This document shows, piece after piece, positions 1 through 7,956 of a stretch of 64,000 nt of DNA. The stretch comes from Asticcacaulis benevestitus DSM 16100 = ATCC BAA-896. Its GTDB lineage: Bacteria > Pseudomonadota > Alphaproteobacteria > Caulobacterales > Caulobacteraceae. Both the position numbers and the translations under genes were made by a program. The notes beneath the pieces were generated by a model that was not told the DNA's origin, made no database searches, and worked only from the letters and a program-made list of their open reading frames with translations. The DNA is taken from the NCBI RefSeq assembly GCF_000376105.1, contig NZ_AQWM01000011.1:20250-84249 (forward strand), in the 5' to 3' direction. Numbering within the stretch: the first letter of the stretch is position 1; the number at the start of each line of letters is the position of its first letter.

Positions 1-92
1 GCATAGTCGCGCGCCGCCTCCATGATCATCCGCTCGTCGTCGGTCAGTTGCTCGGTGAGCAGAAAGGGATCATTCCAGACAAAATCAGACAT
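1..92 (-). CDS. gcdH: Glutaryl-CoA dehydrogenase, N-terminal fragment
   Basis: This is the first 30 or so codons of a gene that runs off the left edge. The visible protein begins [20 protein letters not shown] and continues [11 protein letters not shown], which resembles the start of glutaryl-CoA dehydrogenases (FAD-dependent acyl-CoA dehydrogenase family, glutaryl-CoA to crotonyl-CoA). The ATG overlaps the last 8 bases of the upstream aldehyde dehydrogenase gene, so the two are probably translationally coupled. Glutaryl-CoA dehydrogenase is the expected late step of lysine breakdown through 2-aminoadipate, which fits the neighbours. The catalytic part lies outside the window, so another acyl-CoA dehydrogenase cannot be excluded. 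Confidence 0.7.
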   Translation of the reverse strand, partial: MSDFVWNDPFLLTEQLTDDERMIMEAARDY

Positions 93-1620
93 CAAACACC
101 ACGCCCTGAGCCAGCGGCAGCGAACTGCCAAAATTGATCGTGTTGGTGGTGCGGCGCATATAGGCGCGCCAGGCGTCGGAGCCCGATTCACGGCCGCCGC
201 CGGTTTCCTTTTCGCCACCGAAGGCGCCGCCGATTTCAGCGCCGGATGTGCCGATATTGACATTGGCGATGCCGCAATCCGAACCGGCCGCCGACATGAA
301 GAGTTCGGCTTCGCGGATATCGTTGGTGAAGATCGAGGAGGACAGGCCTGCGCCGACATCGTTCTGCATGGCGATAGCGTCCTTCACATCGGAATAGCGC
401 AGGATGTAGAGGATCGGTGCGAAGGTTTCACGCAGCACCGGACCTTCGTGCCTGGCCATTTCAACGATGGCCGGGCGGACATAATAACTGTTATCGCCGC
501 TGACCGTGACGCGCTCACCGCCGGTGACCACGCCGCCGGCCGCTTTCGCTTCATTCAGGGCCTTTTCAAAACCATCGAAGGCCAGTTTGTCGATCAGCGG
601 GCCGACGAGCACGCCGTCTTCCATGGGGTTGCCGATCTTGACCGAGGCATAGGCCTTCTTGAGGCGCGGCACGAGCGTATCGTAGACGCTGTCGTGCACG
701 AACAGGCGGCGCAGGGTGGTGCAGCGCTGGCCGGCGGTGCCCATGGCCGAGAAGGCGACGCCGCGCAAGGTCAGGTCGAGATCGGCGGTGGGGGAGACGA
801 TGGCAGCGTTGTTGCCGCCGAGTTCCAGGATCGAGCGGGCGAAGCGGGCGGCCAGCTTCGGACCGACGGCGCGGCCCATGGCGGTCGAGCCCGTGGCGGA
901 AATCAGCGCGACCTTTTCGTGGTCGACCAGCACTTCGCCGATCTCGCGGGCGCCTATGATCAGGGCCGACAGGCCGGCCGGGGCGTCATAACCTTGATCG
1001 ACATAGCGCTTGAGGGCGCGCTCGAACAGCGCGTGGCTGGCGAGGCCGGTGAGGGGGGATTTTTCCGATGGCTTCCAGACAATCGAGTCACCGCAAACGA
1101 GCGCCAGGGCCGCATTCCACGCCCAGACGGCGACGGGGAAGTTGAAGGCCGAGATGATGCCGACGACGCCAAGCGGCTGCCAGGTTTCCATCATGCGGTG
1201 GCTGCTACGCTCTGTGGCGATGGTGAGGCCGTAAAGCTGGCGGCTGAGACCAACTGCGAAGTCGCAGATATCGATCATTTCCTGCACTTCGCCGAGGCCT
1301 TCCGAGGTGACCTTGCCGACTTCGATGGAAACGAGCTTGCCGAGTTCGGCCTTGTGGGCGCGCAGTTCTTCACCGAAGAGACGGACCAGTTCGCCACGCT
1401 TCGGGGCGGGGATGACGCGCCAGTCGAGGAACGCCTTGTGTGCCGCATCGATGGCCTTCGTGGCGTCGGCGGTCGAGGTCTCGACAACCTTGGCGATGAT
1501 GTCGCCGGTGACCGGCGAGGTTACGGCCAGCGTGCCGCCGGTATAGGTCTTGGCGTCGACGCCGAGGGTTGTCAGAAGCGAAGAGACATCTTCGGCAAAG
1601 CGTGTGGTTTCGGTGATCAT
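85..1620 (-). CDS. amaB: L-2-aminoadipate semialdehyde (piperideine-6-carboxylate) dehydrogenase, ALDH7 type
   Basis: A full-length 511-residue NAD(P)-dependent aldehyde dehydrogenase. Active-site features are all present: Asn160 in SAFNFP, the general base Glu266 in LELGGN and the nucleophile Cys300 in GQRCTT. The overall sequence looks like the ALDH7/AmaB (Pcd) group, which oxidises 2-aminoadipate 6-semialdehyde, the open form of piperideine-6-carboxylate, to 2-aminoadipate. The gene directly upstream encodes an AmaA-like oxidase that would make this substrate, and the gene downstream starts like glutaryl-CoA dehydrogenase. The intergenic gap to the oxidase is only 10 bases, so they are likely one operon. 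The exact substrate is inferred from family and context. Confidence 0.85.
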   Translation of the reverse strand: MITETTRFAEDVSSLLTTLGVDAKTYTGGTLAVTSPVTGDIIAKVVETSTADATKAIDAAHKAFLDWRVIPAPKRGELVRLFGEELRAHKAELGKLVSIEVGKVTSEGLGEVQEMIDICDFAVGLSRQLYGLTIATERSSHRMMETWQPLGVVGIISAFNFPVAVWAWNAALALVCGDSIVWKPSEKSPLTGLASHALFERALKRYVDQGYDAPAGLSALIIGAREIGEVLVDHEKVALISATGSTAMGRAVGPKLAARFARSILELGGNNAAIVSPTADLDLTLRGVAFSAMGTAGQRCTTLRRLFVHDSVYDTLVPRLKKAYASVKIGNPMEDGVLVGPLIDKLAFDGFEKALNEAKAAGGVVTGGERVTVSGDNSYYVRPAIVEMARHEGPVLRETFAPILYILRYSDVKDAIAMQNDVGAGLSSSIFTNDIREAELFMSAAGSDCGIANVNIGTSGAEIGGAFGGEKETGGGRESGSDAWRAYMRRTTNTINFGSSLPLAQGVVFDV

Positions 1621-1630
1621 GTTCGGTTCC

Positions 1631-2926
1631 TTAGAAACGTGAGTCTGTGAAGTGGACGGCCTGAGCGCCGACCTCGTAAAATACTTCTTTCAGCGCCCGC
1701 ATCTTCGCCTCAGCGGGCGTGGTGACGGGCAGGGGCAGATCATCTTCGGTTTTCTCGCCGGCAATGAGCTCGGCAAGGGTGCGGCCCATGACCGTGCCCG
1801 GCGCTATGCCGCGACCATTATAACCGCAAATGCCGATGACGTTTGTCGCAAATTTATGGAAACGCGGCAGGTTGTCATCGGTCATGCCGATCTGGCCGTA
1901 CCATTCCGCTTCGAATTTGACATGGCCTAGTTGCGGGAAAATCTTGTGCAGCGCGCGCAGAGCCCAGCCGCGATGGATGCCATGGCCCACACCGTTCAGC
2001 GCGCCGACGCTGCCGAAGATCAGGCGGCCATGCACATCCATGCGGAAGGACGACAGCACTTCCTTGGTATCCCATACGCCTTCATGGCCTGGCAGTATGG
2101 TGGCGCGCACATTATGGCTCAGGGGTTCGGTGGCGAAATTAAAGTAGGGCAGGTGAACCTGTTCGCGGCGGATGATCTCCCACGGGCCTTGCGTATAGGC
2201 GTCGGTGGCCATGATCACCCAATCGGCGGTGACCGAGCCTTGCGGCGTTTTTACCCGCCACTGTGCGCCATTGGGCGTCACGTCCAGCGCGGGCGAGCCG
2301 GTATAAAGCGTGGCACCTTCCGTATGCGCCGCCTTGGCCAGTCCGCGCACATAGGCCAGCGGCTGGATGGTGCCGGCGCGCAGATCGAGCAGGGCGCCGC
2401 TATAGGCGCGGGAGCCAACCTTTTGCGCGGTCTCTTCAGCCGACAGCAGACGCACCGGCGCACCACGCGCCTGCCATTGCTTTTCACGCTGTTGCAGTTC
2501 TTCCAGCCCCACCTGGCCGACGCCGCAATGCAGGGTGCCGTGCTTTTGCAATTGGCATTCGATGCCGTAGGTATCGACGATATCGAATACGGCGGAAGGG
2601 GCATCGCCGAGCAGTTTCAGCAGGCGGTCACCATGGACCTCGCCAAGCACGTTTGGCAGTTCATCGGGCATGACCCACATACCGGCATTGACCAGCCCGA
2701 CATTTCGACCGGCACCGCCGAAGCCGATGTCATGCGCTTCCAGAACGACCGAGGCTATGCCCTTTTTCGCCAGATGCAGCGCCGCTGAATTGCCCGTATA
2801 GCCACCGCCGATGATGCACACCTGCGTCCGCACATCGCCGGTCAGCGCGGTCGTTACCGGCGCGGCGGGCGCGGTGGTTTCCCAGAGGCCGTGTGTTTTA
2901 AGATCGGCGCTGATAGTCTTGGGCAT
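1631..2926 (-). CDS. amaA: FAD-dependent amine/imino-acid oxidase, probable L-pipecolate oxidase
   Basis: A D-amino-acid-oxidase-fold flavoprotein of 431 residues from the chosen start MPKTISADLKT. The dinucleotide-binding glycine motif CIIGGGYTG is near residue 40, and the C-terminal FAD motif GICGYNGRGIAPGT is near residue 365. It belongs to the PuuB/AmaA-like group that oxidises secondary or primary amines. Next to an ALDH7 gene, the best reading is AmaA: L-pipecolate to piperideine-6-carboxylate. An upstream in-frame start at 3055 would overlap the divergent LysR gene, so the ATG at 2926 is preferred. A role in gamma-glutamylputrescine oxidation is the main alternative, but no other putrescine genes are here. 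Confidence 0.72.
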   Translation of the reverse strand: MPKTISADLKTHGLWETTAPAAPVTTALTGDVRTQVCIIGGGYTGNSAALHLAKKGIASVVLEAHDIGFGGAGRNVGLVNAGMWVMPDELPNVLGEVHGDRLLKLLGDAPSAVFDIVDTYGIECQLQKHGTLHCGVGQVGLEELQQREKQWQARGAPVRLLSAEETAQKVGSRAYSGALLDLRAGTIQPLAYVRGLAKAAHTEGATLYTGSPALDVTPNGAQWRVKTPQGSVTADWVIMATDAYTQGPWEIIRREQVHLPYFNFATEPLSHNVRATILPGHEGVWDTKEVLSSFRMDVHGRLIFGSVGALNGVGHGIHRGWALRALHKIFPQLGHVKFEAEWYGQIGMTDDNLPRFHKFATNVIGICGYNGRGIAPGTVMGRTLAELIAGEKTEDDLPLPVTTPAEAKMRALKEVFYEVGAQAVHFTDSRF

Positions 2927-2954
2927 GTCATTCCGTATCTGTATGGACAATGGG

Positions 2955-2974
2955 CTTATACGCGCTAATATAAG
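2955..2974. promoter_or_regulatory. Candidate LysR box between the oxidase and LysR genes
   Basis: The divergent intergenic space holds a perfect 6-bp dyad, CTTATA, eight bases, TATAAG, containing a T-N11-A arrangement as in LysR-type boxes. A wider imperfect dyad (ATGGACAATGG and CCATTGCCAT) surrounds it. Position between a LysR gene and its divergent neighbour is the usual place for autoregulation and target control. Binding is inferred. Confidence 0.4.
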
Positions 2975-3027
2975 TCTTATCCATTGCCATTTCGGCATTA
3001 CATCATTCTCAAATGGAATGAAACCTG

Positions 3028-3927
3028 ATGCTTGCCCCGCGTCGATTTTTACCACCGACCAGCCATCTACAGGCCTTTGAGGCGGCGGCGCGCACCGGCA
3101 GCATCACCGCGGCGGCGCGCGAACTGGCCCTGACGCAAAGCGCGGTCAGCCGCCAGATCAAGGCGCTGGAAGACCAGCTTGAGGTCGAACTGTTTATCCG
3201 TGAGCGGCAAACGATTCGTCTCACCCCCGGTGGGGAGGCCTATGCGCGCGAGGTGCGTGATGCGCTCAAGAAAATCAGCACGGCCTCGCTCAATCTGCGC
3301 GCCAATCCCTTTGGCGGTACGCTCAATCTCGCCGTCCTGCCGACCTTCGGTGCGCGCTGGCTGGCGCCACGCCTGCCGGCTTTCTTAAGCCAGCATCCGG
3401 GCACCACGCTCAACCTGATCACGCGCCTCAGCCTGTTCGACTTCCGTCAGGAAGCGATAGATGCCGCCATCCACCACGGCACCGGTGACTGGCCCGGCGC
3501 GCAGACGCAGATCCTGCGCGAAGAATATGTCGTGCCGGCATGCAGTCCGGCGCTGCTGGAGCGCTACCGTTTCGAGACGCCGACGGATATCCGCAAGGCG
3601 CCCTTGCTGCACATCACCACGCGGCCTGACGCCTGGGAGCGCTGGCTGCGCCAGAACGACGCGCCGGCCGAGCACGTGCAAGGGATGCTGTTCGACCAGT
3701 TCGCCACCATGGCGCAGATGGCGCGGGCCGGACTGGGTGTGGCGCTCTTGCCGGATTTCCTCATCGAAGAGGAACTGCGCACCGGCCAACTGGTGCGGGC
3801 GCTTGACCTGCAGATGAAGAACGCCGAAGCCTATTATCTCGCCTGGCCGGAAGACCGCGCCGACCATCCGCCGCTGATCGCCTTCCGCGACTGGCTCCTG
3901 ACTGAAACCGATGTCGACATTTTATAG
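3028..3927 (+). CDS. LysR-family transcriptional regulator (GcvA-like)
   Basis: A 299-residue LysR-type regulator. The N-terminal winged helix-turn-helix is clear (residues about 9-66: LQAFEAAARTGSITAAAREL then TQSAVSRQIKALE), followed by a substrate-binding domain from about residue 92. The sequence resembles the GcvA/AmpR branch. It is divergent from the amaA-amaB-gcdH operon and is upstream of an imine reductase gene, so it probably controls lysine/pipecolate degradation, perhaps with a pathway intermediate as effector. The effector cannot be read from the sequence. The stop codon is followed at once by a repeated palindromic element. Confidence 0.85.
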   Translation: MLAPRRFLPPTSHLQAFEAAARTGSITAAARELALTQSAVSRQIKALEDQLEVELFIRERQTIRLTPGGEAYAREVRDALKKISTASLNLRANPFGGTLNLAVLPTFGARWLAPRLPAFLSQHPGTTLNLITRLSLFDFRQEAIDAAIHHGTGDWPGAQTQILREEYVVPACSPALLERYRFETPTDIRKAPLLHITTRPDAWERWLRQNDAPAEHVQGMLFDQFATMAQMARAGLGVALLPDFLIEEELRTGQLVRALDLQMKNAEAYYLAWPEDRADHPPLIAFRDWLLTETDVDIL

Positions 3928-3935
3928 TCGCTCTT

Positions 3936-3986
3936 TCTTATCCAAAAAGTGGCGACCACTTTTTGGGAAAACGCTTTAGGATAAGA
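3936..3986. repeat. Partial composite palindromic element, reverse orientation
   Basis: A perfect 11-bp stem (CCAAAAAGTGG at 3942-3952, loop CGA, CCACTTTTTGG at 3956-3966) is enclosed by TCTTATCC and GGATAAGA. Read on the minus strand it matches the first module of the composite elements at 24855-24958 and 31355-31461 (AAAGCG, TTTTCC, AAAAAGTGG, loop, CCACTTTTTGGATAA). The second module is missing here. It lies between two plus-strand genes, 3' of the LysR gene. Confidence 0.75.
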
Positions 3987-3988
3987 CA

Positions 3989-4909
3989 ATGCAAAACCTG
4001 ACCGCGCACGACCTCATCGAACGTCTGCCCTATGCCTTGCTCACCAAGCAACTGCCGAAATTGCTGCAAGGCGAAACGACCTCGCCCCAGCGCCATGTCC
4101 ACACGATGCAGAACGACGGTGAACCGGACGCTACCTTGCTGATGATGCCGGCGTGGAGCCAGGGCGTAGGGGGCGTCAAGATCGTCAACGTGACGCCCGG
4201 CAATGCGCGCCGCAATCTGTCGGCGGTGACAGCAAGTTATCTGTTGTTCGATGCGGTGACCGGCGAACACATGGCCCTGCTCGATGGCGGCGAACTGACG
4301 GCGCGGCGCACGGCGGCGGTAGCGGCGATCGCGGCGGACCGGCTGGCTGCAGACGGCGCCAAACACCTGCTGCTGGTCGGCTCGGGACGGATCGCTTCCG
4401 AACTGGCCTTCGCCTACCGCGCGGTGCGCGAGATCGAAACGGTTCAGGTTTTCAGCCCGACGACGGCCAATGCCGAAAAGCTGGTCTCCGCACTTAAGGC
4501 GGGTGGCTTTCACGCCGAGGTGTGCCACAATCTGGCCGAGGGGGTCGCGAAAGCCGATATCATTGCCTGCGCCACGCTTTCCCAGGAGCCGCTGATCAAG
4601 GGGGAATGGCTGCACGCAGGCCAGCATGTGGCGCTGATCGGAGGCTATCTGAAAGACATGCGCGAGGCCGATGACGCCGCCATGACGCGCGCGGACATCT
4701 GGGTCGATACCTATGCGGCCATGAGCGAAGCCGGCGACCTGACCCAGCCGATAGCGGCAGGCTTGCTGCACCATGAGATGATCAGGGGCACCCTGTCGGA
4801 TCTGTTCGCCAGTGGACCGATCGAAGGTCTTGCAGACAAAATCACGCTGTTCAAGAGCGTGGGGGATGCCGCGCAGGATCTGGCGGCGGCATCGCTGGCT
4901 GTAGGTTAG
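3989..4909 (+). CDS. Ornithine cyclodeaminase/mu-crystallin family protein, probable cyclic imino-acid reductase
   Basis: A 306-residue member of the ornithine cyclodeaminase/mu-crystallin family. The family features are an N-terminal substrate region with GGVKIVNVTPGN near residue 55 and a Rossmann NAD(P) site LLLVGSGRIASE near residue 130. Members include ornithine cyclodeaminase and reductases of pyrroline-2-carboxylate and piperideine-2-carboxylate. Beside an AmaA/AmaB-type module, a piperideine-2-carboxylate reductase making L-pipecolate is the most economical role, because it would feed the oxidase across the LysR gene. A hydroxyproline or proline role is possible. The family is certain; the substrate is inference. 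Confidence 0.75.
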   Translation: MQNLTAHDLIERLPYALLTKQLPKLLQGETTSPQRHVHTMQNDGEPDATLLMMPAWSQGVGGVKIVNVTPGNARRNLSAVTASYLLFDAVTGEHMALLDGGELTARRTAAVAAIAADRLAADGAKHLLLVGSGRIASELAFAYRAVREIETVQVFSPTTANAEKLVSALKAGGFHAEVCHNLAEGVAKADIIACATLSQEPLIKGEWLHAGQHVALIGGYLKDMREADDAAMTRADIWVDTYAAMSEAGDLTQPIAAGLLHHEMIRGTLSDLFASGPIEGLADKITLFKSVGDAAQDLAAASLAVG

Positions 4910-4911
4910 AC

Positions 4912-4925
4912 GGTTTATCTGTGGA
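4912..4925. repeat. Solo end of the GATCCACAGAT repeat family
   Basis: GTTTATCTGTGGAT just after the imine reductase stop matches 14 of 14 bases of the right end of the element at 13707-13812. No matching inverted partner is visible nearby, so it looks like a remnant or a solo half. Confidence 0.45.
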
Positions 4926-4966
4926 TCACTTGAGCTTTGTGCGTCGCGCGCACTGAAGAAGATGAT

Positions 4967-6049
4967 CTAGGCTTGGCGCCAATCGAGCACGATCTTGCCC
5001 GATTGACCGGCCCGCATGATATCGAAGCCCTGCTGGAACTCAGATGCCGGCAGGCGATGCGTGATGATGCGTTCCAGCGGGAAGCCCGCCTCGATCAGAC
5101 CCAGCATCTTGCGCCAGGTCTCGAACATCTCGCGACCATAAACGCCGCGTACGGTCAGGGCCTTCATGATGATGTCGTTCCAGTTCACCGTGCTCTCGCC
5201 AGCGGGAATGCCGAGCAGGGTCAAGGCGCCGCCCATGCGCAGGTGTTCGATGGCCTGCGGAATGGCGGGCTTGGCGCCGCTCATCTCCATGCAGACATCG
5301 TAGCCGTTGGCGATACCGAGCTCATGCCGGACATCGTTCAGGTCTTCCTTTGACACATCCACCGTGCGGATATCGGCAACCTTTGCTGCCAGGTCGAGGC
5401 GATAGGGATTGATGTCCGTGAGTGTCACGCTGCGCGCGCCGATGAAGCGCGCCACAGCGGCCGCCATGATGCCGATGGGGCCAGCGCCTGTCACCAGCAC
5501 ATTGGCGCCGACCATATCGGTTTGCTGCACGGTATGGACCGCATTGCCGAACGGATCGAGCACCGCGCCCAGTTCGTTGCTAACGCGCTCGGGCAGGGGC
5601 ACAACATTGAAGGCCGGCAGGGCCAGATATTGCGCAAAAGCGCCGGGGCGATTGACGCCGATGCCTTGCGTTTCCGGATCGAGATGGAAGTGGCCGGCGC
5701 GGGCGGCATCGCTATCCATATTGATAACGTGGCCCTCGCCGGAGACGCGCTGTCCGACCTTTAACGGACGGCTGACGCGCGCGCCGATAGCGACAATCTC
5801 GCCGGCAAATTCATGGCCAACCACCATCGGCACCGGAATGGTTTTTTGCGCCCATTGATCCCAGTTATAGATATGGACATCCGTGCCGCAGATGGCGGTG
5901 TGGGTGATGCGGATCAGCACATCGTCCGGACCGCAATCGGGCACCGGCGCGGTGGTCTGCCAGATGCCGGGCTCGGCCTTGAGCTTGGCCAGAGCGGTCA
6001 TGGTGGCGGGCAAGGTCTTGGCGGAGATGACAGGGCGCAGATCGTCCAT
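4967..6049 (-). CDS. tdh: L-threonine 3-dehydrogenase
   Basis: A 360-residue zinc-dependent medium-chain dehydrogenase that oxidises L-threonine to 2-amino-3-ketobutyrate with NAD. Catalytic-zinc residues are present: Cys54 in CGTDVH, and His79-Glu80 in GHEFAGE. The NAD fold contains VTGAGPIGIMAAAVA. Its start overlaps the kbl stop as TGATG, so kbl and tdh are coupled and their products act in sequence. The N-terminus is about 16 residues longer than in many homologues (an internal Met17 precedes TALAKLKAEPGIW). The four cysteines that hold a structural zinc in E. coli Tdh are replaced by Asn, Ser, Ala and Asp in the segment after GEGHVI. Confidence 0.92.
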   Translation of the reverse strand: MDDLRPVISAKTLPATMTALAKLKAEPGIWQTTAPVPDCGPDDVLIRITHTAICGTDVHIYNWDQWAQKTIPVPMVVGHEFAGEIVAIGARVSRPLKVGQRVSGEGHVINMDSDAARAGHFHLDPETQGIGVNRPGAFAQYLALPAFNVVPLPERVSNELGAVLDPFGNAVHTVQQTDMVGANVLVTGAGPIGIMAAAVARFIGARSVTLTDINPYRLDLAAKVADIRTVDVSKEDLNDVRHELGIANGYDVCMEMSGAKPAIPQAIEHLRMGGALTLLGIPAGESTVNWNDIIMKALTVRGVYGREMFETWRKMLGLIEAGFPLERIITHRLPASEFQQGFDIMRAGQSGKIVLDWRQA

Positions 6050-7236
6050 CAGATCACCCCCAGTTCGCGGCCAGCCTTGGTGAAGGCAGCGATCGCTGTG
6101 TCAATCTGCGCGAAGGTGTGCGCGGCGGAAATCTGCGTGCGGATGCGCGCCTGACCTTCCGGCACAACCGGGAAGGAGAAGCCGATGACGTAGATGCCCT
6201 CTTCGAGCAAACGGGCGGCCATGGCCTGCGCCAGCTTGGCATCGTGCAGCATGACCGGGATGATCGGGTGCGAACCCGGTAGCAGATTGAATCCTGCCGC
6301 CGTTAGGCCGGCACGAAAACGCTCGGCGCTTTGCGTCAGTTGGGCGCGCAGGTGATCGCCGGTTTCGGCCAGTTCAATGGCCTTCAGGCTGGAGGCGGTG
6401 ATCGAAGGCGCCAGGGCGTTGGAGAAGAGGTAGGGACGGGCGCGTTGACGTAGGAGGTCTATGACCGTCTTCTTCGCTGCTATATAACCGCCCATCGCAC
6501 CGCCGAGCGCCTTGCCGAAGGTGCCCGTCAGGATGTCGACGTTCACGCCGGCGCGGGCAGGGGTGCCGGCGCCCTTGGGGCCGGTAAAGCCGGTGGCGTG
6601 GCAATCATCGACCATCACCAGCGCATCGTATTGCTCCGCCAGTTTGGCTATGCCTTCCAGGGGAGCGTAGTAGCCGTCCATGGAAAACACGCCGTCGGTG
6701 GCGATCAGGATGGTGCGCGCGCCGTTATCACGAGCGGCCTTGAGCTGGGTTTCCAGATCGGTCAGGTCGGCGTTCTTGAATCGGTACTTTTTCGCCTTGC
6801 ACAAACGCACGCCGTCTATGATCGAAGCGTGGTTCAGGCTGTCGGAAACAATGGCGTCCTCGTCGGTGAGCAGCGGCTCGAACACACCGCCATTGGCGTC
6901 GAAGCACGCGGCGAAAAGGATGGCGTCCTCCATGCCGACGTAAGACGCGATCTTCGCTTCCAGTTGCTTGTGCAGGGTTTGCGTGCCGCAGATGAAGCGC
7001 ACGCTGGCCATGCCGGCGCCATATTGCAGCAGGGCGGCGCGACCGGCTTCGATGACGTCGGGATGATCGGCCAGGCCGAGATAATTGTTGGCGCAGAAAT
7101 TGATGACCTCGCGGCCGTCCTCCAGTCGAAGTGCCGGGCGTTGCGGTGAGGCGATAACGTGTTCCGGCTTTTTCAGCCCGCGCGATTCGATGTCGGCAAG
7201 GGTGGTTTCCACCCGTTCGTAAAAGGCTGTGCGCAT
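6049..7236 (-). CDS. kbl: 2-amino-3-ketobutyrate CoA ligase (glycine C-acetyltransferase)
   Basis: A 395-residue fold-type I PLP enzyme of the alpha-oxoamine synthase family that splits 2-amino-3-ketobutyrate with CoA into glycine and acetyl-CoA. The PLP lysine is Lys242 in [14 protein letters not shown], and the cofactor contacts VDDCHATGF lie near residue 210. The start at 7236 ([12 protein letters not shown]) is favoured over a 23-residue extension because it has an AGCGAAGG-like ribosome site and matches the family N-terminus. It is followed by tdh with a 1-base stop/start overlap, completing the threonine dehydrogenase pathway. Confidence 0.93.
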   Translation of the reverse strand: MRTAFYERVETTLADIESRGLKKPEHVIASPQRPALRLEDGREVINFCANNYLGLADHPDVIEAGRAALLQYGAGMASVRFICGTQTLHKQLEAKIASYVGMEDAILFAACFDANGGVFEPLLTDEDAIVSDSLNHASIIDGVRLCKAKKYRFKNADLTDLETQLKAARDNGARTILIATDGVFSMDGYYAPLEGIAKLAEQYDALVMVDDCHATGFTGPKGAGTPARAGVNVDILTGTFGKALGGAMGGYIAAKKTVIDLLRQRARPYLFSNALAPSITASSLKAIELAETGDHLRAQLTQSAERFRAGLTAAGFNLLPGSHPIIPVMLHDAKLAQAMAARLLEEGIYVIGFSFPVVPEGQARIRTQISAAHTFAQIDTAIAAFTKAGRELGVI

Positions 7237-7257
7237 GTGACCTTCGCTCTCAATTCC

Positions 7258-7285
7258 ATTATATTGCATTTTTGTACAATATAAT
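7258..7285. promoter_or_regulatory. Palindromic candidate operator upstream of kbl
   Basis: A perfect 9-bp inverted repeat, ATTATATTG (7258-7266) and CAATATAAT (7277-7285), separated by 10 bases, sits 22 bases upstream of the kbl start. Both arms contain -10-like TATAAT strings. A second, imperfect dyad (CTACTATAGTGG) lies at about 7329-7340. The XRE-cupin regulator encoded just upstream is the obvious candidate ligand, by inference. Confidence 0.5.
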
Positions 7286-7357
7286 GCGAGCGGGTTCAAA
7301 CGCAATTTCCATTATAAAGCCGAAAAATCTACTATAGTGGAGTTTTTGCGATGGGGA

Positions 7358-7927
7358 TTATCCCGGTAGCACCACCAGCAAGGCTTCCAGCTTTTCGTTT
7401 CCGGTATTGCTGATGCTGTGCGGCACATCGGCGCGATAGCGCACCGTACTGCCGGCCAGCGCCTTTTGCTGCGCTTCGGCGGCGATGACGAGCGCTTCGC
7501 CGGAGAGGATGGACAGGTGCTCACGGCTGCCCGAAGCGTGGGGCTGCGAGGTCAGCGAGGCGCCGGGTTCGATCTCCAGACGATACCATTCCATATCGCC
7601 TGTGGTTTCCGGCGGGCTCAGGATCTGGAGCACGCAATGGCCGTCCGCCGAATGGATGCGCGGCGTATTGTGCGCTTCCACCAGTTCAATCGCCTGTTCG
7701 CTTGCGTCGGCCGCTTCGCCGATCAGCGTGGCGATATCGATGCCGAGCGCCTGCGTCAGCGCCCACAAGGTGGCGAAGGTGGGATTGGCCAGGCCGCGCT
7801 CAACCTGGCTCAGCATCGAGCGCGAAATCTTCGACCGGCCGGCCATGTCATCGAGGGAAAGGCCCTGCTGTTTACGCAGGGCCTGCAAACGAGAGCCTAT
7901 TTCGGGGGCTTTTCTGATCTTGTCCAT
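7358..7927 (-). CDS. XRE-family regulator with cupin sensor domain
   Basis: A 189-residue two-domain regulator. Residues about 12-66 form an XRE helix-turn-helix (GLSLDDMAGRSKISRSMLSQ, then VERGLANPTFATLWALTQAL). Residues about 115-187 form a cupin_2 barrel (EPGASLTSQPHASGSREHLS and the terminal LEALLVVLPG). This architecture is common for regulators of amino-acid and polyamine catabolism, with the cupin sensing a metabolite. It lies upstream of kbl-tdh on the same strand, with a strong palindrome between, so control of threonine breakdown is likely. Its own effector is unknown. Confidence 0.85.
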   Translation of the reverse strand: MDKIRKAPEIGSRLQALRKQQGLSLDDMAGRSKISRSMLSQVERGLANPTFATLWALTQALGIDIATLIGEAADASEQAIELVEAHNTPRIHSADGHCVLQILSPPETTGDMEWYRLEIEPGASLTSQPHASGSREHLSILSGEALVIAAEAQQKALAGSTVRYRADVPHSISNTGNEKLEALLVVLPG

Positions 7928-7956
7928 GCGCCTTTTCTAAGCGCAAAACGGCGATC

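Noticed and set aside
22..1650. A 542-codon open frame on the plus strand opposite the amaB-like gene
   Set aside because: It mirrors the aldehyde dehydrogenase on the other strand and has Gly/Asp/Arg-rich low-complexity composition with no family resemblance; typical of high-GC antisense frames.
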